From NCBI GenBank assembly GCA_947500385.1, contig CANMSA010000020.1:1-64000 (forward strand): a stretch of DNA of 64,000 bases. Reading direction: 5' to 3'. Position 1 is the stretch's first letter, and every line of letters starts with the position of its first letter. Positions 35,126 through 43,347 of the stretch are shown one piece after another. The notes beneath the pieces are model-generated. The model ran no database searches. It was given only the letters and a program-made list of their open reading frames with translations, and was not told where the DNA came from. The DNA is from an uncultured Flavobacteriaceae bacterium. Lineage in GTDB: Bacteria; Bacteroidota; Bacteroidia; Flavobacteriales; Flavobacteriaceae. The translations under genes and the position numbers were made by a program.

Positions 35126-37285
35126 TTAGAGGTTGTCTAACTGATTGCTTTTCTTGTCTTGACTGATGGTCCAAAAGAACCCTACGAACACGAAGGTATC
35201 GGCCGTGGGACGTATGGCACGCCTATCAAAAATACCGTCGGTATTTGGGGTGTCGGCATATTGGTAGCCGTTTACATTTCGAAAGCCGGGAGCATTGCTC
35301 ACCGAAAAATAAAGGATTTTTTGTTGTGAAATCAGATAGGCCCAGTTGAGACTTAGGTTATTATACGCCCTTGTCTTTTCTGCCAAAAAAGCCGTTGTAT
35401 TCGGATTGTCATATGGCCGGCCAGCAGCGAAGGTGTAGGATAGGCCTACCTGAGAACGCCAGTCGGTAATGAAATACTTGGTCACCAATGAGAAATTATG
35501 TTTGGGGGCAAAATTGGGCGTGGCCCTTTCCCGAAAATTTAGGTAGTCCCGCTCGGTATCCAAATAGGAATAGGAAATCCAGTAATCGAGGTTTTTTATG
35601 CTTTTATTATCTCTCCAGAAAAGATCGAGTCCGGTCGCATAGCCGTTCCCCAGGTTGGTAAATTCAGAGTCGAATTGTGCATTTTGAGTATTGAACTTTA
35701 CCAGATTATCATAGTCTTTATAGTACGCTTCCGCCCGAAAGGTTTTCCCATCTCCCAAGAACTGATAGTTCAAAATATAATGCGAGGTTTTCTCGGTATC
35801 GAGGCTTTGGTCAAATCTGCTGAAGGTGGTCAGAGGGTTTTGGTAAAAATCACCATAAGCAAGCGAGAATTGCCCTTTTTCGCTGCTTTTATAGGCCAAG
35901 GATACCCGTGGAGCGATGGTAACGTTATCTAATAAGCTGGAGTATTCGGCCCTCGCCCCTACTTTCATAGCGAACTGGTTGCTAAAAAATATATCGGCTT
36001 CCGTATAGGCAGCGCTTAGGTTATCAATTGCACCTGTTTCTGAAGTAAACCCATCGACCGTTTCCAAAGTATCTTCGTAATCCGTGATAAAGTGCTCTAT
36101 CCCAAAATCAAGCTTAAAACGGTTGCTAAAGCTCTTTCCAATTTTTAATTTTAAATGCGAGGCCGTCTCTTGGGTCTCAATGGCATTGGTGTTTATGCCT
36201 ATTTTGTTTTTATCCCAAGCGATACTGGCTCCTGTATTCAGTGTCCATTCATTTTCAAAAAAATGCTTGTACGATGAGTTTACATAGAGGTTGTTGTTCT
36301 TGAGGGCAAAATCGACAAACTCGTCAAAATTAATGTCCTCTTGGGCGATATCGAGGTTCGCATGGTTGAAACCCGTGTAAAACTTAAAGATGCCCTTTTC
36401 TTTTTTACTCCGAAAAACGGCTTCACCTGAAATAGATTCATAGGGTTTGTTCCAGCGTGCGCCTTGATCGTTCGGAATCAATTCCTGATAGGGTGCCAGA
36501 TTGATATAGGAGGTGTTGACACTCAACGACTCATCACCCCAAATTTCCGTATGCCCTACTCCCCCACCAACGGACATGATCGAAATATCCGTTTTTTCCT
36601 GATCGGGAACATCGGTCGTGTTCAATAGCAATACACTAGAGAGTGCCTGCCCATATTCTGCCGAATACCCGCCAGTACTAAAAGTGATGCCTTTAAAGAG
36701 GAACGGCGAAAAACGTCCCCTGGTAGGTATGTTGTTCGCGGTTGCATTAAAGGGTTGAAAAACCCGAAGTCCGTCTATAAAAACCTGTGTTTCGCCAGCG
36801 CCCCCTCCCCGAACGAATAAGCGCCCGTCTTCATTCACGGTGCTTGTTCCCGGCAAGGTTTGCAAAGCGGCCACAAAATCTCCCGCTGCACCTGCAGTGG
36901 TCACAATATCCAAAGGCTTTAGCACCGACACCTTGGAATTATCGCCAGCCTCAAAAGTACCGGCCGTCAAAGTGACCCCGGTAAGTTGGTTGATGGCCTC
37001 TAACAATTCTATTTTTAAATCTTTTAGGTACGACACATCGCCGGCCTGCATATAGGTCTCATAGGAAATCATGGAAACGACCAGATTCTGGGTGCCGGTT
37101 TCGGTGGTTTCAAAAGTAAAGGTACCATCCTCACCGGTAGAAGCACCATCATAGGTACCTTCTAAATAGACGTTTGCTCCTTGAATGGGATTGGAACCAT
37201 CGGTAACCGTTCCGGAAACAATGGTTTGGGAAAAAAGACCAAAGGAAGAAAAAAGAGTGGTAAATAATAAAAACTGTTTTAGCAT
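35126..37285 (-). CDS. TonB-dependent receptor with carboxypeptidase-like domain
   Basis: About 719 residues from the ATG at 37285 (MLKQFLLFTTLFSSFGLFSQ is the signal peptide). A CarboxypepD_reg-like domain (TIVSGTVTDGSNPIQGANVYLEG) comes first, then a plug (DIVTTAGAAGDFVAALQTLPGT, RLFVRGGGAGETQVFIDGL) and an outer-membrane barrel. No SusD-like lipoprotein is adjacent, so a glycan-uptake role is not indicated. The start at 37285 is favoured over an ATG at 37396, because that longer frame would run through the LytTR-type operator at 37351-37380. Control by the LytTR regulator of the 2TM operon is inferred. Confidence 0.9.
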   Translation of the reverse strand: MLKQFLLFTTLFSSFGLFSQTIVSGTVTDGSNPIQGANVYLEGTYDGASTGEDGTFTFETTETGTQNLVVSMISYETYMQAGDVSYLKDLKIELLEAINQLTGVTLTAGTFEAGDNSKVSVLKPLDIVTTAGAAGDFVAALQTLPGTSTVNEDGRLFVRGGGAGETQVFIDGLRVFQPFNATANNIPTRGRFSPFLFKGITFSTGGYSAEYGQALSSVLLLNTTDVPDQEKTDISIMSVGGGVGHTEIWGDESLSVNTSYINLAPYQELIPNDQGARWNKPYESISGEAVFRSKKEKGIFKFYTGFNHANLDIAQEDINFDEFVDFALKNNNLYVNSSYKHFFENEWTLNTGASIAWDKNKIGINTNAIETQETASHLKLKIGKSFSNRFKLDFGIEHFITDYEDTLETVDGFTSETGAIDNLSAAYTEADIFFSNQFAMKVGARAEYSSLLDNVTIAPRVSLAYKSSEKGQFSLAYGDFYQNPLTTFSRFDQSLDTEKTSHYILNYQFLGDGKTFRAEAYYKDYDNLVKFNTQNAQFDSEFTNLGNGYATGLDLFWRDNKSIKNLDYWISYSYLDTERDYLNFRERATPNFAPKHNFSLVTKYFITDWRSQVGLSYTFAAGRPYDNPNTTAFLAEKTRAYNNLSLNWAYLISQQKILYFSVSNAPGFRNVNGYQYADTPNTDGIFDRRAIRPTADTFVFVGFFWTISQDKKSNQLDNL

Positions 37286-37309
37286 GACTGTTCGTTTAGT
37301 TTGATGGGG

Positions 37310-37380
37310 CAAATTTGGGAGGTATCGTCCTGTTTGCATAATCAAGCTTACCGAACCGTCGAATTTACCGACTGAAATGC
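37310..37380 (-). promoter_or_regulatory. LytTR-type operator and promoter of the TonB receptor
   Basis: On the minus strand: GCATTTCAG (37380-37372), 12-bp spacer, ACGGTTCGG (37359-37351), 33 bp, CAAATTTG (37317-37310), and the ATG at 37285. The operator edge is 65 bp from the ATG, exactly as in the promoter at 6532-6602, and both have the same CAAATTTG box. Confidence 0.78.
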
Positions 37381-37397
37381 AACTAAAAAATAGCATT

Positions 37398-37468
37398 ACA
37401 ATTCAGGCATGAAAAAGTACAGTTCGGTCGATCCAATTTTAATTGTCGGTACTACCATCGCATCTTTG
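37398..37468 (+). promoter_or_regulatory. LytTR-type operator and promoter of the second DUF2141 gene
   Basis: On the plus strand: ACAATTCAG (37398-37406), 12-bp spacer, ACAGTTCGG (37419-37427), 33 bp, CATCTTTG (37461-37468), and the ATG at 37517. It lies 17 bp from the divergent operator for the TonB receptor, so both genes are likely switched together. Confidence 0.8.
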
Positions 37469-37516
37469 AGGCATCATTCACAACCGCTGATATAAACGCA
37501 GCATAAAACTTTACAA

Positions 37517-37936
37517 ATGAAAAAACTAGCATTTATTTTAGGATTAGCAGCAATGAGTTTCACCACTTTCACCAGCGCCCAAGAAGGCGTTACGGTAACC
37601 GTAGTAGTAGAAAATGTACTTTCTGATGGTGGTACCATTCTTGGAGGATTACATACCAATGAAACCTTTATGAAAGGAAGCGGTATCCTCAACGCTTCGG
37701 CCCCCGCCAAGGAGGGTGAAGTTCGTTTCACTTTTGAAAATGTACAACCGGGCACCTATGCCATAATGGTTATGCACGACGCCAATGACAATATGCGAAT
37801 GGATATGGAGGCCAACGGAATGCCCAAAGAGAGCTATGGAATGAGTGGAAATGAAATGGCCATGGGACCACCAACCTTTGATGGCGCAAAATTCGAAATT
37901 GCGAACGAAGACAAGGAGTTCAGAATACGGTTCTAA
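37517..37936 (+). CDS. DUF2141 secreted protein (second copy)
   Basis: A 139-residue protein with a signal peptide (MKKLAFILGLAAMSFTTFTSAQ). The body has VTVTVVVENVLSDGGTILGGL, FENVQPGTYAIMVMHDANDN and GPPTFDGAKFEI, the hallmarks of DUF2141. It is paralogous to the gene at 6088-6507 and of equal length, but the acidic turn is HDANDNMRMD. It shares a divergent LytTR-controlled region with the TonB-dependent receptor. The stop is followed by a terminator. Confidence 0.88.
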   Translation: MKKLAFILGLAAMSFTTFTSAQEGVTVTVVVENVLSDGGTILGGLHTNETFMKGSGILNASAPAKEGEVRFTFENVQPGTYAIMVMHDANDNMRMDMEANGMPKESYGMSGNEMAMGPPTFDGAKFEIANEDKEFRIRF

Positions 37937-37984
37937 TTTGAGGTCTTTAAAATAAGTTTGCCTCCTGAACTGGTTAAAAATAAC

Positions 37985-38013
37985 AAAGCCTTCACATTCG
38001 TGAGGGTTTTTTT
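37985..38013 (+). terminator. Terminator after the second DUF2141 gene
   Basis: Stem CCTTCAC/GTGAGGG (one G-T pair) with a 4-base loop, followed by seven T, about 50 bases after the stop codon. The rest of the non-coding stretch from 37937 to 38277 holds this hairpin, the opposing one at 38145-38189 and AT-rich filler. I see no gene in it. Confidence 0.8.
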
Positions 38014-38144
38014 GTTGGGTGAACCTATGATTGTCTTTAAAAAGGTTAGTATTTATTTTAAGGGTACAAAGCCGTTCTTTTAAATTCTAAATTGAATTAC
38101 CGCCTGTCATGTATCAGCATACCTGAAAAGTTCCAGTATTCATG

Positions 38145-38189
38145 AAATCAAAAAATGAAAGCTGCCCAAAATACTTCGGGCAGCTTTCA
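38145..38189 (-). terminator. Terminator for the lanthipeptide-like gene
   Basis: A perfect 12-bp stem TGAAAGCTGCCC/GGGCAGCTTTCA (38156-38167 with 38178-38189). On the minus strand it is followed by a T-run. It lies about 90 bases beyond the stop of the precursor gene at 38278. Confidence 0.82.
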
Positions 38190-38277
38190 ATGCTCATAAA
38201 GGGTAGATTCCTTTTTAAATAAGATGTATGAATCAACTTCCTGATGTAAAAAAGGAATGACTCTCAACCACGCTCAC

Positions 38278-38493
38278 TTATCTACAAACACATACAGATC
38301 TTCCTGCCAATGTAGGTGCGGGAACGGTCGTATTTCCGCAATACTGAGAGGTATCGTTGGTAGTTGCCGTTGGTCTTGCACAGTCCTCGTCCCATGTAAA
38401 ATCATTCCCGGTACCTCCTACAATTGACTGTAAATTTAAACTTGAAATTGTCTTTTTATTCAAAGACAAACCATTTAGATGCTTTTTTTTCAT
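38278..38493 (-). CDS. Lanthipeptide-like precursor with GG leader
   Basis: A 71-residue peptide. The leader has the Bacteroidota class I lanthipeptide pattern (LSLNKKTISSLNL) and a double-glycine cleavage site (SIVGG). The core of about 43 residues is rich in Thr and Ser and has four Cys (EDC, QYC, VCVC), so rings between Cys and dehydrated Ser/Thr are conceivable. No LanB/LanC, protease or ABC exporter gene is visible in the window, so the maturation enzymes must be elsewhere or the peptide is unmodified. It lies 133 bp downstream of the LytS-type kinase gene, in the same direction. Confidence 0.78.
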   Translation of the reverse strand: MKKKHLNGLSLNKKTISSLNLQSIVGGTGNDFTWDEDCARPTATTNDTSQYCGNTTVPAPTLAGRSVCVCR

Positions 38494-38626
38494 ACTTCAT
38501 CATTTTTTAAAGGTGAATAATCCCTTTAAATTAATGTAAACTCATATGGCACATAAGAGATTATGTACGAAGCGCATCATTCAATGTATTAAGTTGTGAA
38601 ATGAGCATTCAAACCGGGTTTAGCTT

Positions 38627-40534
38627 CTAATACGTATAACAAGGAATTGAAAAAACTACGCGCGTTCCCCTTAATTTTGAGTCAATTTCTTTCAGGTTTA
38701 TCAAGTTGATAAGTCGGTTGCCCTTCTTATGGTAAAGGGCCAATCGTTCTTGCACGATTTTGAGGGATAACGATTGGTGATCTCCATTGAAACTGTTCCT
38801 ATTTGTTTTGAAGCCAACCCCATTATCAGAAATGACACACTCCAAAACACCCGTATTCCCTTTTTTGATCGCTACTTTGATAGTTCCGCGTTCTTTGGCG
38901 TTTCTGATACCATGAATTACCGCATTTTCCAAAAACGGTTGAATGAGCATTGGTGGAATGTTCACATACTCCTTTTCTAAATCAGGATCCAACGATATCT
39001 CGTAATCAAATTTCTCCGAAAAGTCAGATTGTAGTTGCAGATAACTGTTCAACGCTTCGATTTCACTGTCCAGGGTAACAAAGTCTTCCCTAGAGTTCTC
39101 AAGGGTTAATCGAAGTAATTTTGCCAATTTTATGATATATGCCTTTGCTTTTTCCGCTTTGCCATCTACCAACATAGATGCGGTGGTCAGCGCGTTAAAT
39201 AGAAAATGTGGGTTCATTTGTGATCTTAGAAGGCGCTGTTCCAATGATACGAGTTTGAACTTTTCTTTTAGTCTGCTCTGTTTGTAAACCAACAATCCAA
39301 TTCCTAACAATAATAAACCCGCAGCTATTGCACTATAGCTGATAAAACGTTGTTGCTTTAAGATGGTCGCGGCTGTTTCCGCTTCTCTTTTTAAACTGCT
39401 GATTTCCTCTTCCTTCTTTTTGGTGTCAAAGGCCAGTTCCAATTTTTCTAATTGTTGGGACAATTGTATTTGGTGAAAGTCTTCCTCGAAGGCCATTTTC
39501 TCTTTCAATACGCTGCTAGCACTTTTAAAGTCCTTCTTTTTTTCATATCCCAATACCAGATTGTCATAGGCCGTTCTTAAAATATCCCTGTCGTTTCTGT
39601 CCTGTATGTTGTTTCGCAGGCTATCAATTACATAATTCAAATTTTTAACGGCCTTTGAAACTCGGTTTTCAAAAATATCCACGTAGCTATCATTTGTTAT
39701 CTGATACAAATCGGTATTATCGGGCGTCGAATTTTTATCGATTATGAAATCTTCAAAAGCTACTTTTGATTGCCTATAGTAGTATAGTGTAGAATCCTGA
39801 TTTTTGCCCCTGAAGTGATCTGCAAGATTTCCGTAGATATAGGGTAGGTTATTTTTGTATTCCGTATTAAGGCTTCTTTTCAGTGCCTTCTTTAAATAGA
39901 AGGTTGCTGAATCCGGTTCGTTGAGATACCCCTCTAGATACAAAACCCCAACCTTCGTGAGGTTCGTGATCTCAGCTTGTGGTGATTTTATGAATAAGCT
40001 ATCGCCAAGATTTCTTTTTAAGTATAACAAGGCCTGTTCATTATTGCCCAGGGAAAGTTTGTTGTTTGCAATGGTATTGGTAATGTATGATTTGAGCCGA
40101 ACCGGATAATTTTCGGCTATTTTCAGTGCACTCAGCATGTTTTTGGTAGATTCTTCGAAGCGCTCTTCTAGCCGCGCAATATAGCCAAGCGCGTAATACG
40201 CTTGCACGAGGCTTTTTTCTTCATTTGGATGTTGAGTCTTGAGATTCTGAAACACATCTATCGCCTTATTTGCATATAACTTTGCTGAATCATGTTCTTT
40301 TATTACTGCCTTTCGATAACCCAAATAGGCATAATATTTTACCCAGCCCAATAGCTGATCGTCTGATTTCAGTATTTGCTTAAACTTTTCAAGATTTTCC
40401 TCATTTAAAGGCTTGATAGCAAATGAATCTGCCTCTTGTTGTGTATATTTAATTTCTTGGCTGCAAACGCAAAACGGAATACAGCATAAAAGAAAGCGGA
40501 TAACGATGTTCGTTGCTAATTTTAAATGTATCAT
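38627..40534 (-). CDS. Sensor histidine kinase with periplasmic TPR region
   Basis: About 635 residues from the ATG at 40534 (MIHLKLATNIVIRF begins a signal peptide ending VCSQ). A helical TPR-like region spans about residues 30-370. One membrane helix follows (FISYSAIAAGLLLLGIGLLV), then a His_kinase domain with LRSQMNPHFLFNALTTAS and an ATPase part (IPPMLIQPFLENAVIHGI; GVGFKTNR). The layout is typical of Bacteroidota LytS-like sensors. Its cognate regulator is transcribed divergently from 40560. The 22 extra codons upstream of 40534 would overlap that gene and are rejected. Confidence 0.9.
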   Translation of the reverse strand: MIHLKLATNIVIRFLLCCIPFCVCSQEIKYTQQEADSFAIKPLNEENLEKFKQILKSDDQLLGWVKYYAYLGYRKAVIKEHDSAKLYANKAIDVFQNLKTQHPNEEKSLVQAYYALGYIARLEERFEESTKNMLSALKIAENYPVRLKSYITNTIANNKLSLGNNEQALLYLKRNLGDSLFIKSPQAEITNLTKVGVLYLEGYLNEPDSATFYLKKALKRSLNTEYKNNLPYIYGNLADHFRGKNQDSTLYYYRQSKVAFEDFIIDKNSTPDNTDLYQITNDSYVDIFENRVSKAVKNLNYVIDSLRNNIQDRNDRDILRTAYDNLVLGYEKKKDFKSASSVLKEKMAFEEDFHQIQLSQQLEKLELAFDTKKKEEEISSLKREAETAATILKQQRFISYSAIAAGLLLLGIGLLVYKQSRLKEKFKLVSLEQRLLRSQMNPHFLFNALTTASMLVDGKAEKAKAYIIKLAKLLRLTLENSREDFVTLDSEIEALNSYLQLQSDFSEKFDYEISLDPDLEKEYVNIPPMLIQPFLENAVIHGIRNAKERGTIKVAIKKGNTGVLECVISDNGVGFKTNRNSFNGDHQSLSLKIVQERLALYHKKGNRLINLINLKEIDSKLRGTRVVFSIPCYTY

Positions 40535-40559
40535 ACATATCAAAGCTAGAGAAAAATAA

Positions 40560-41309
40560 ATGAGGCAAAAAACCAAAGCACTTATAATCGAAGATGACAA
40601 AGTAGCTTCAGATTACCTGGAAAACTTACTACGCGCTAAAGTTCCCCATGTAGAAGTGATGGGTACTTGCGAAACCGTGCCAGAATCGATTGATGCGATT
40701 TTGAAATACCAACCCGATTTGGTTTTAATGGACATCGTCTTGAAAGATGGCCAGGCATTTGATGTTTTGGATACGATAGATACCAGTCTTTTCGAAATAA
40801 TCTTTATCACGGCGCATGGGCATTTTATGAAAACTGCCTTTGATTATTTTGCATTTACCTATTTGACCAAGCCTTACGAAGATGATGACGTACTGCGCGC
40901 AATTAGTCAATTTAGACTTAAAAAGCAACGTCAGTTTGACCATAATCGGCTCGAAATTCTCAAAGACTTTATACAAACGAAAGGCACTAAATTTTTAATA
41001 CATGCGGGTATAGAACAGATCGCCGTAGACTTGAAAGAAATTATTCACTGTAAGTCTGAAGGTAATTACACCCAATTTTTCCTGTATTCAGGCAAAACCA
41101 TACTCGCCTCAAACCCGCTGAAATATTACGAAAACATATTGTCGTTTAAAGGTTTTTATAGACTCAATAGATTTTCCTTGGTCAATGTAGAACACGTAAA
41201 ATCGATATACAAAAAAGAGGCGGTTATTCTCAGCGATGATACACGTATCGGTCTCACGGCAAGAAATAAAGAAAAACTATCCCAGCTGGTAAATAGGCTC
41301 AACTCCTAG
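40560..41309 (+). CDS. LytTR-family response regulator (second system)
   Basis: A 249-residue regulator. In the receiver domain D12/D13 and D58 (LVLMDIVLKDG) form the acidic pocket, T84 is in IFITAHG and K104 is in YLTKPY. The LytTR domain covers about residues 140-249 (IHCKSEGNYTQFFL; FYRLNRFSLVNVEHV). It is divergent from its kinase with only 25 bp between the starts. I found no operator of the ACAGTTCGG type next to it, so it probably recognises a different site from the regulator at 1815. Confidence 0.92.
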   Translation: MRQKTKALIIEDDKVASDYLENLLRAKVPHVEVMGTCETVPESIDAILKYQPDLVLMDIVLKDGQAFDVLDTIDTSLFEIIFITAHGHFMKTAFDYFAFTYLTKPYEDDDVLRAISQFRLKKQRQFDHNRLEILKDFIQTKGTKFLIHAGIEQIAVDLKEIIHCKSEGNYTQFFLYSGKTILASNPLKYYENILSFKGFYRLNRFSLVNVEHVKSIYKKEAVILSDDTRIGLTARNKEKLSQLVNRLNS

Positions 41310-41475
41310 AGAGGGGACCTTTTTATTCGTGGTCCATTCCCTAGCAGTGATGTTTGGATACCCACAATGCAAGTCCTGTATTGTTTACAAAAACGAAACG
41401 GCTCTTTTAGAAACCAGTTCTCACTATATCTTCTTTTGGTTTTAATCCGTACCGCTAGGCCGATACAATGCTCCC

Positions 41476-41543
41476 AAAACCATCAGTTTATAGAATATAT
41501 AATCGAAAAACCATAAGTTTTATTGATGGTTTTAGTAATTTTG
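41476..41543 (+). promoter_or_regulatory. Probable autoregulatory site and promoter of oxyR
   Basis: AAAACCAT occurs at 41476-41483 and 41507-41514. Its inverse ATGGTTTT lies at 41526-41533 (11-bp spacer). TAATTTTG at 41536-41543 fits the -7 box, 19 bases before the oxyR ATG. Overlap of the inverted repeat with the promoter is typical of LysR-type autoregulation. Confidence 0.6.
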
Positions 41544-41562
41544 TTTTTTGTAATAAGAAGAC

Positions 41563-42501
41563 ATGACAATTACCCAATTACAATATGTACTGGCCGTCGC
41601 AGAATACAAAAATTTCACCTTGGCGGCTCAAAAGAGCTTTGTTACACAGCCTACTCTAAGTATGCAAGTACAAAAGTTGGAAGATGAACTAAATGTCCTG
41701 ATTTTTGACCGTAGCAAAAAACCCATAGGGATTACCGAAGTAGGGAAAAAAATCATTGCACAGGCAAAAAACATTGTCAACGAAGCGGGTCGGATCAAGG
41801 ATATAGTAGACCAGGAAAAGGGTTTCATTGGGGGGGATTTTACCTTGGGAATTATCCCGACGGTGATGCCGACGCTGCTTCCAATGTTTTTAAAGACTTT
41901 TATTAACAAATACCCTAAGGTAAACCTCATCATCAAGGAACAAGGTACTGAAAGTATGATCCGGAATATTCATGACGGCCATTTGGATGCAGCGATTGCG
42001 GCGACCCCTTTGGAAATAGAGTATATTAAGGAACGGCCCTTGTATTACGAACCGTTTGTTGGATATGTACCCAAGAGCCACCGTTTGGGCAATATCGATA
42101 AGTTAAATCCTGCCGATCTAGAAATCAATGACGTATTGTTATTACAAGATGGGCATTGCTTTCGGGATGGGGTCATTAATCTTTGTAAGGCGCCCAAAAA
42201 CTTTCATGAAGATCATTTTCAATTGCAGAGCGGTAGCTTTGAAACCATGGTGAATTTGGCCAATGAGGGCTTGGGTATGACCCTGCTCCCTTTTTTAAAT
42301 ACCCTGGAACTTGATATCGAAAAAAGAAAGAATCTGAAACACTTCAATGAACCTAGCCCAGCTAGGGAAGTTAGTTTGATCTATCATAAAAACGAACTGA
42401 AGATACAGATTATCGAAGCGCTCAAAGATGTAATATCCTCGGTGGTGCGAGGTGCCATCGCCTTTCAAGATGTAAAAATTATTAGCCCTTTGAGCAAATA
42501 G
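41563..42501 (+). CDS. oxyR: OxyR hydrogen-peroxide-sensing LysR regulator
   Basis: A 312-residue LysR-type regulator. The winged-helix domain is at the N-terminus (QLQYVLAVAEYKNFTLAAQ; TQPTLSMQVQKLEDEL). Redox cysteines C199 and C208 lie in LLLQDGHCFRDGVINLC, matching the position and spacing of the E. coli OxyR pair that forms a disulfide on oxidation. It should activate peroxide-defence genes. The upstream inverted repeat is a candidate for self-control. No catalase or peroxiredoxin gene is adjacent. Confidence 0.93.
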   Translation: MTITQLQYVLAVAEYKNFTLAAQKSFVTQPTLSMQVQKLEDELNVLIFDRSKKPIGITEVGKKIIAQAKNIVNEAGRIKDIVDQEKGFIGGDFTLGIIPTVMPTLLPMFLKTFINKYPKVNLIIKEQGTESMIRNIHDGHLDAAIAATPLEIEYIKERPLYYEPFVGYVPKSHRLGNIDKLNPADLEINDVLLLQDGHCFRDGVINLCKAPKNFHEDHFQLQSGSFETMVNLANEGLGMTLLPFLNTLELDIEKRKNLKHFNEPSPAREVSLIYHKNELKIQIIEALKDVISSVVRGAIAFQDVKIISPLSK

Positions 42502-42502
42502 C

Positions 42503-42919
42503 CTATTCGGCCTTTCTTTTATACTTTAAACGACACTCTTCGGTACATCCTACATAATCAAGAATTAACTCGGCGTTTGATAGCGTCATGCGATAAGTAG
42601 CTTTTTTTACCTCCTCAACTTCTGAAGAATAGGTGAGCAGAAGTTCATCATCTTTAACCCGATAGGTACCTTGGTGATCAAGCCTCTTGTCCCCGTTGTT
42701 TGTATACGTATAGTTACCATCCAATTCAAACTGATAGGTATTTGTGTCTTCCGCAGCCGTCCACTCCACAGGGCTTCCCGGGCTGATTTTCGTTTCTGAC
42801 AATTCCCAACTGCCTACGATTTTAGTCGAACTTAAGGGGGTTTGTTGGGTTGCTTTGTTCGTTCCTTCACTATTGCATGATATACAAACGAGGACCAACG
42901 CAAGAAAGAGGTATTTCAT
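42503..42919 (-). CDS. Lipocalin-like lipoprotein
   Basis: A 138-residue lipoprotein (MKYLFLALVLVCISC, lipobox ending at C15). The mature part shows the small-barrel pattern IVGSWELSETKI, YQFELDGNYTYT, GTYRVKDDELLLTY, similar to lipocalin-like domains common in this phylum. Two Cys near the end (CTEEC) could form a disulfide. It is convergent with oxyR, with one base between the stops. Ligand unknown. Confidence 0.78.
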   Translation of the reverse strand: MKYLFLALVLVCISCNSEGTNKATQQTPLSSTKIVGSWELSETKISPGSPVEWTAAEDTNTYQFELDGNYTYTNNGDKRLDHQGTYRVKDDELLLTYSSEVEEVKKATYRMTLSNAELILDYVGCTEECRLKYKRKAE

Positions 42920-42998
42920 CTTTGGGGTATGTGTATGCTAATTTAAAAGGACCGAGCCTAACAAAAACGTTAGGAGGTACCAATGTGATATCTGTTAC

Positions 42999-43033
42999 AA
43001 AAAAAAGCCCTTGACGTTTGGGTCAAGGGCTTT
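42999..43033 (-). terminator. Intrinsic terminator for the small gene at 43037
   Basis: A 12-bp stem AAAGCCCTTGAC/GTCAAGGGCTTT with a 6-base loop and a run of T on the minus strand. It directly follows the stop codon of the 65-residue gene. Confidence 0.9.
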
Positions 43034-43036
43034 CGA

Positions 43037-43234
43037 TTATGCTTTCAAGTAAAGTAAACTTTCTTGTAATTCCGGTTTATCGGTTAGAAATTGCTTCAAC
43101 CATTGTTTTAGCTCTTCCACTTCTTCAGGCAGCAATATAGAAATTGCTTTTTTCACTTCTTTACAAAATAATCTTGTATCGAAACTAACTTTTTGTAACA
43201 CGGTTTTCGTGTACTCCAGCATAGCTTTAGCCAT
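43037..43234 (-). CDS. Small helical conserved protein
   Basis: A 65-residue protein beginning MAKAMLEYTKTVLQKVSFD, with two amphipathic helices (CKEVKKAISILLPEEVEELKQWLKQFL). There is no signal or membrane segment. I have the impression that similar short proteins occur across Flavobacteriia, but know no function. It is monocistronic with its own terminator. Confidence 0.7.
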   Translation of the reverse strand: MAKAMLEYTKTVLQKVSFDTRLFCKEVKKAISILLPEEVEELKQWLKQFLTDKPELQESLLYLKA

Positions 43235-43347
43235 ATATCAATATTGTTTAATTAGGTTGTCTACCCAAGTTAACTAAAAAATGCCGCTTTTATTGTGGCC
43301 GCCTAGTTAAAAAATGTCTAATTTCGTGTTAAACAGCCTATATATCG

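Noticed and set aside
37286-37396. Upstream ATG at 37396 for the TonB-dependent receptor
   Set aside because: It would place the operator inside the coding region and put 37 non-signal residues before a perfect signal peptide at 37285.
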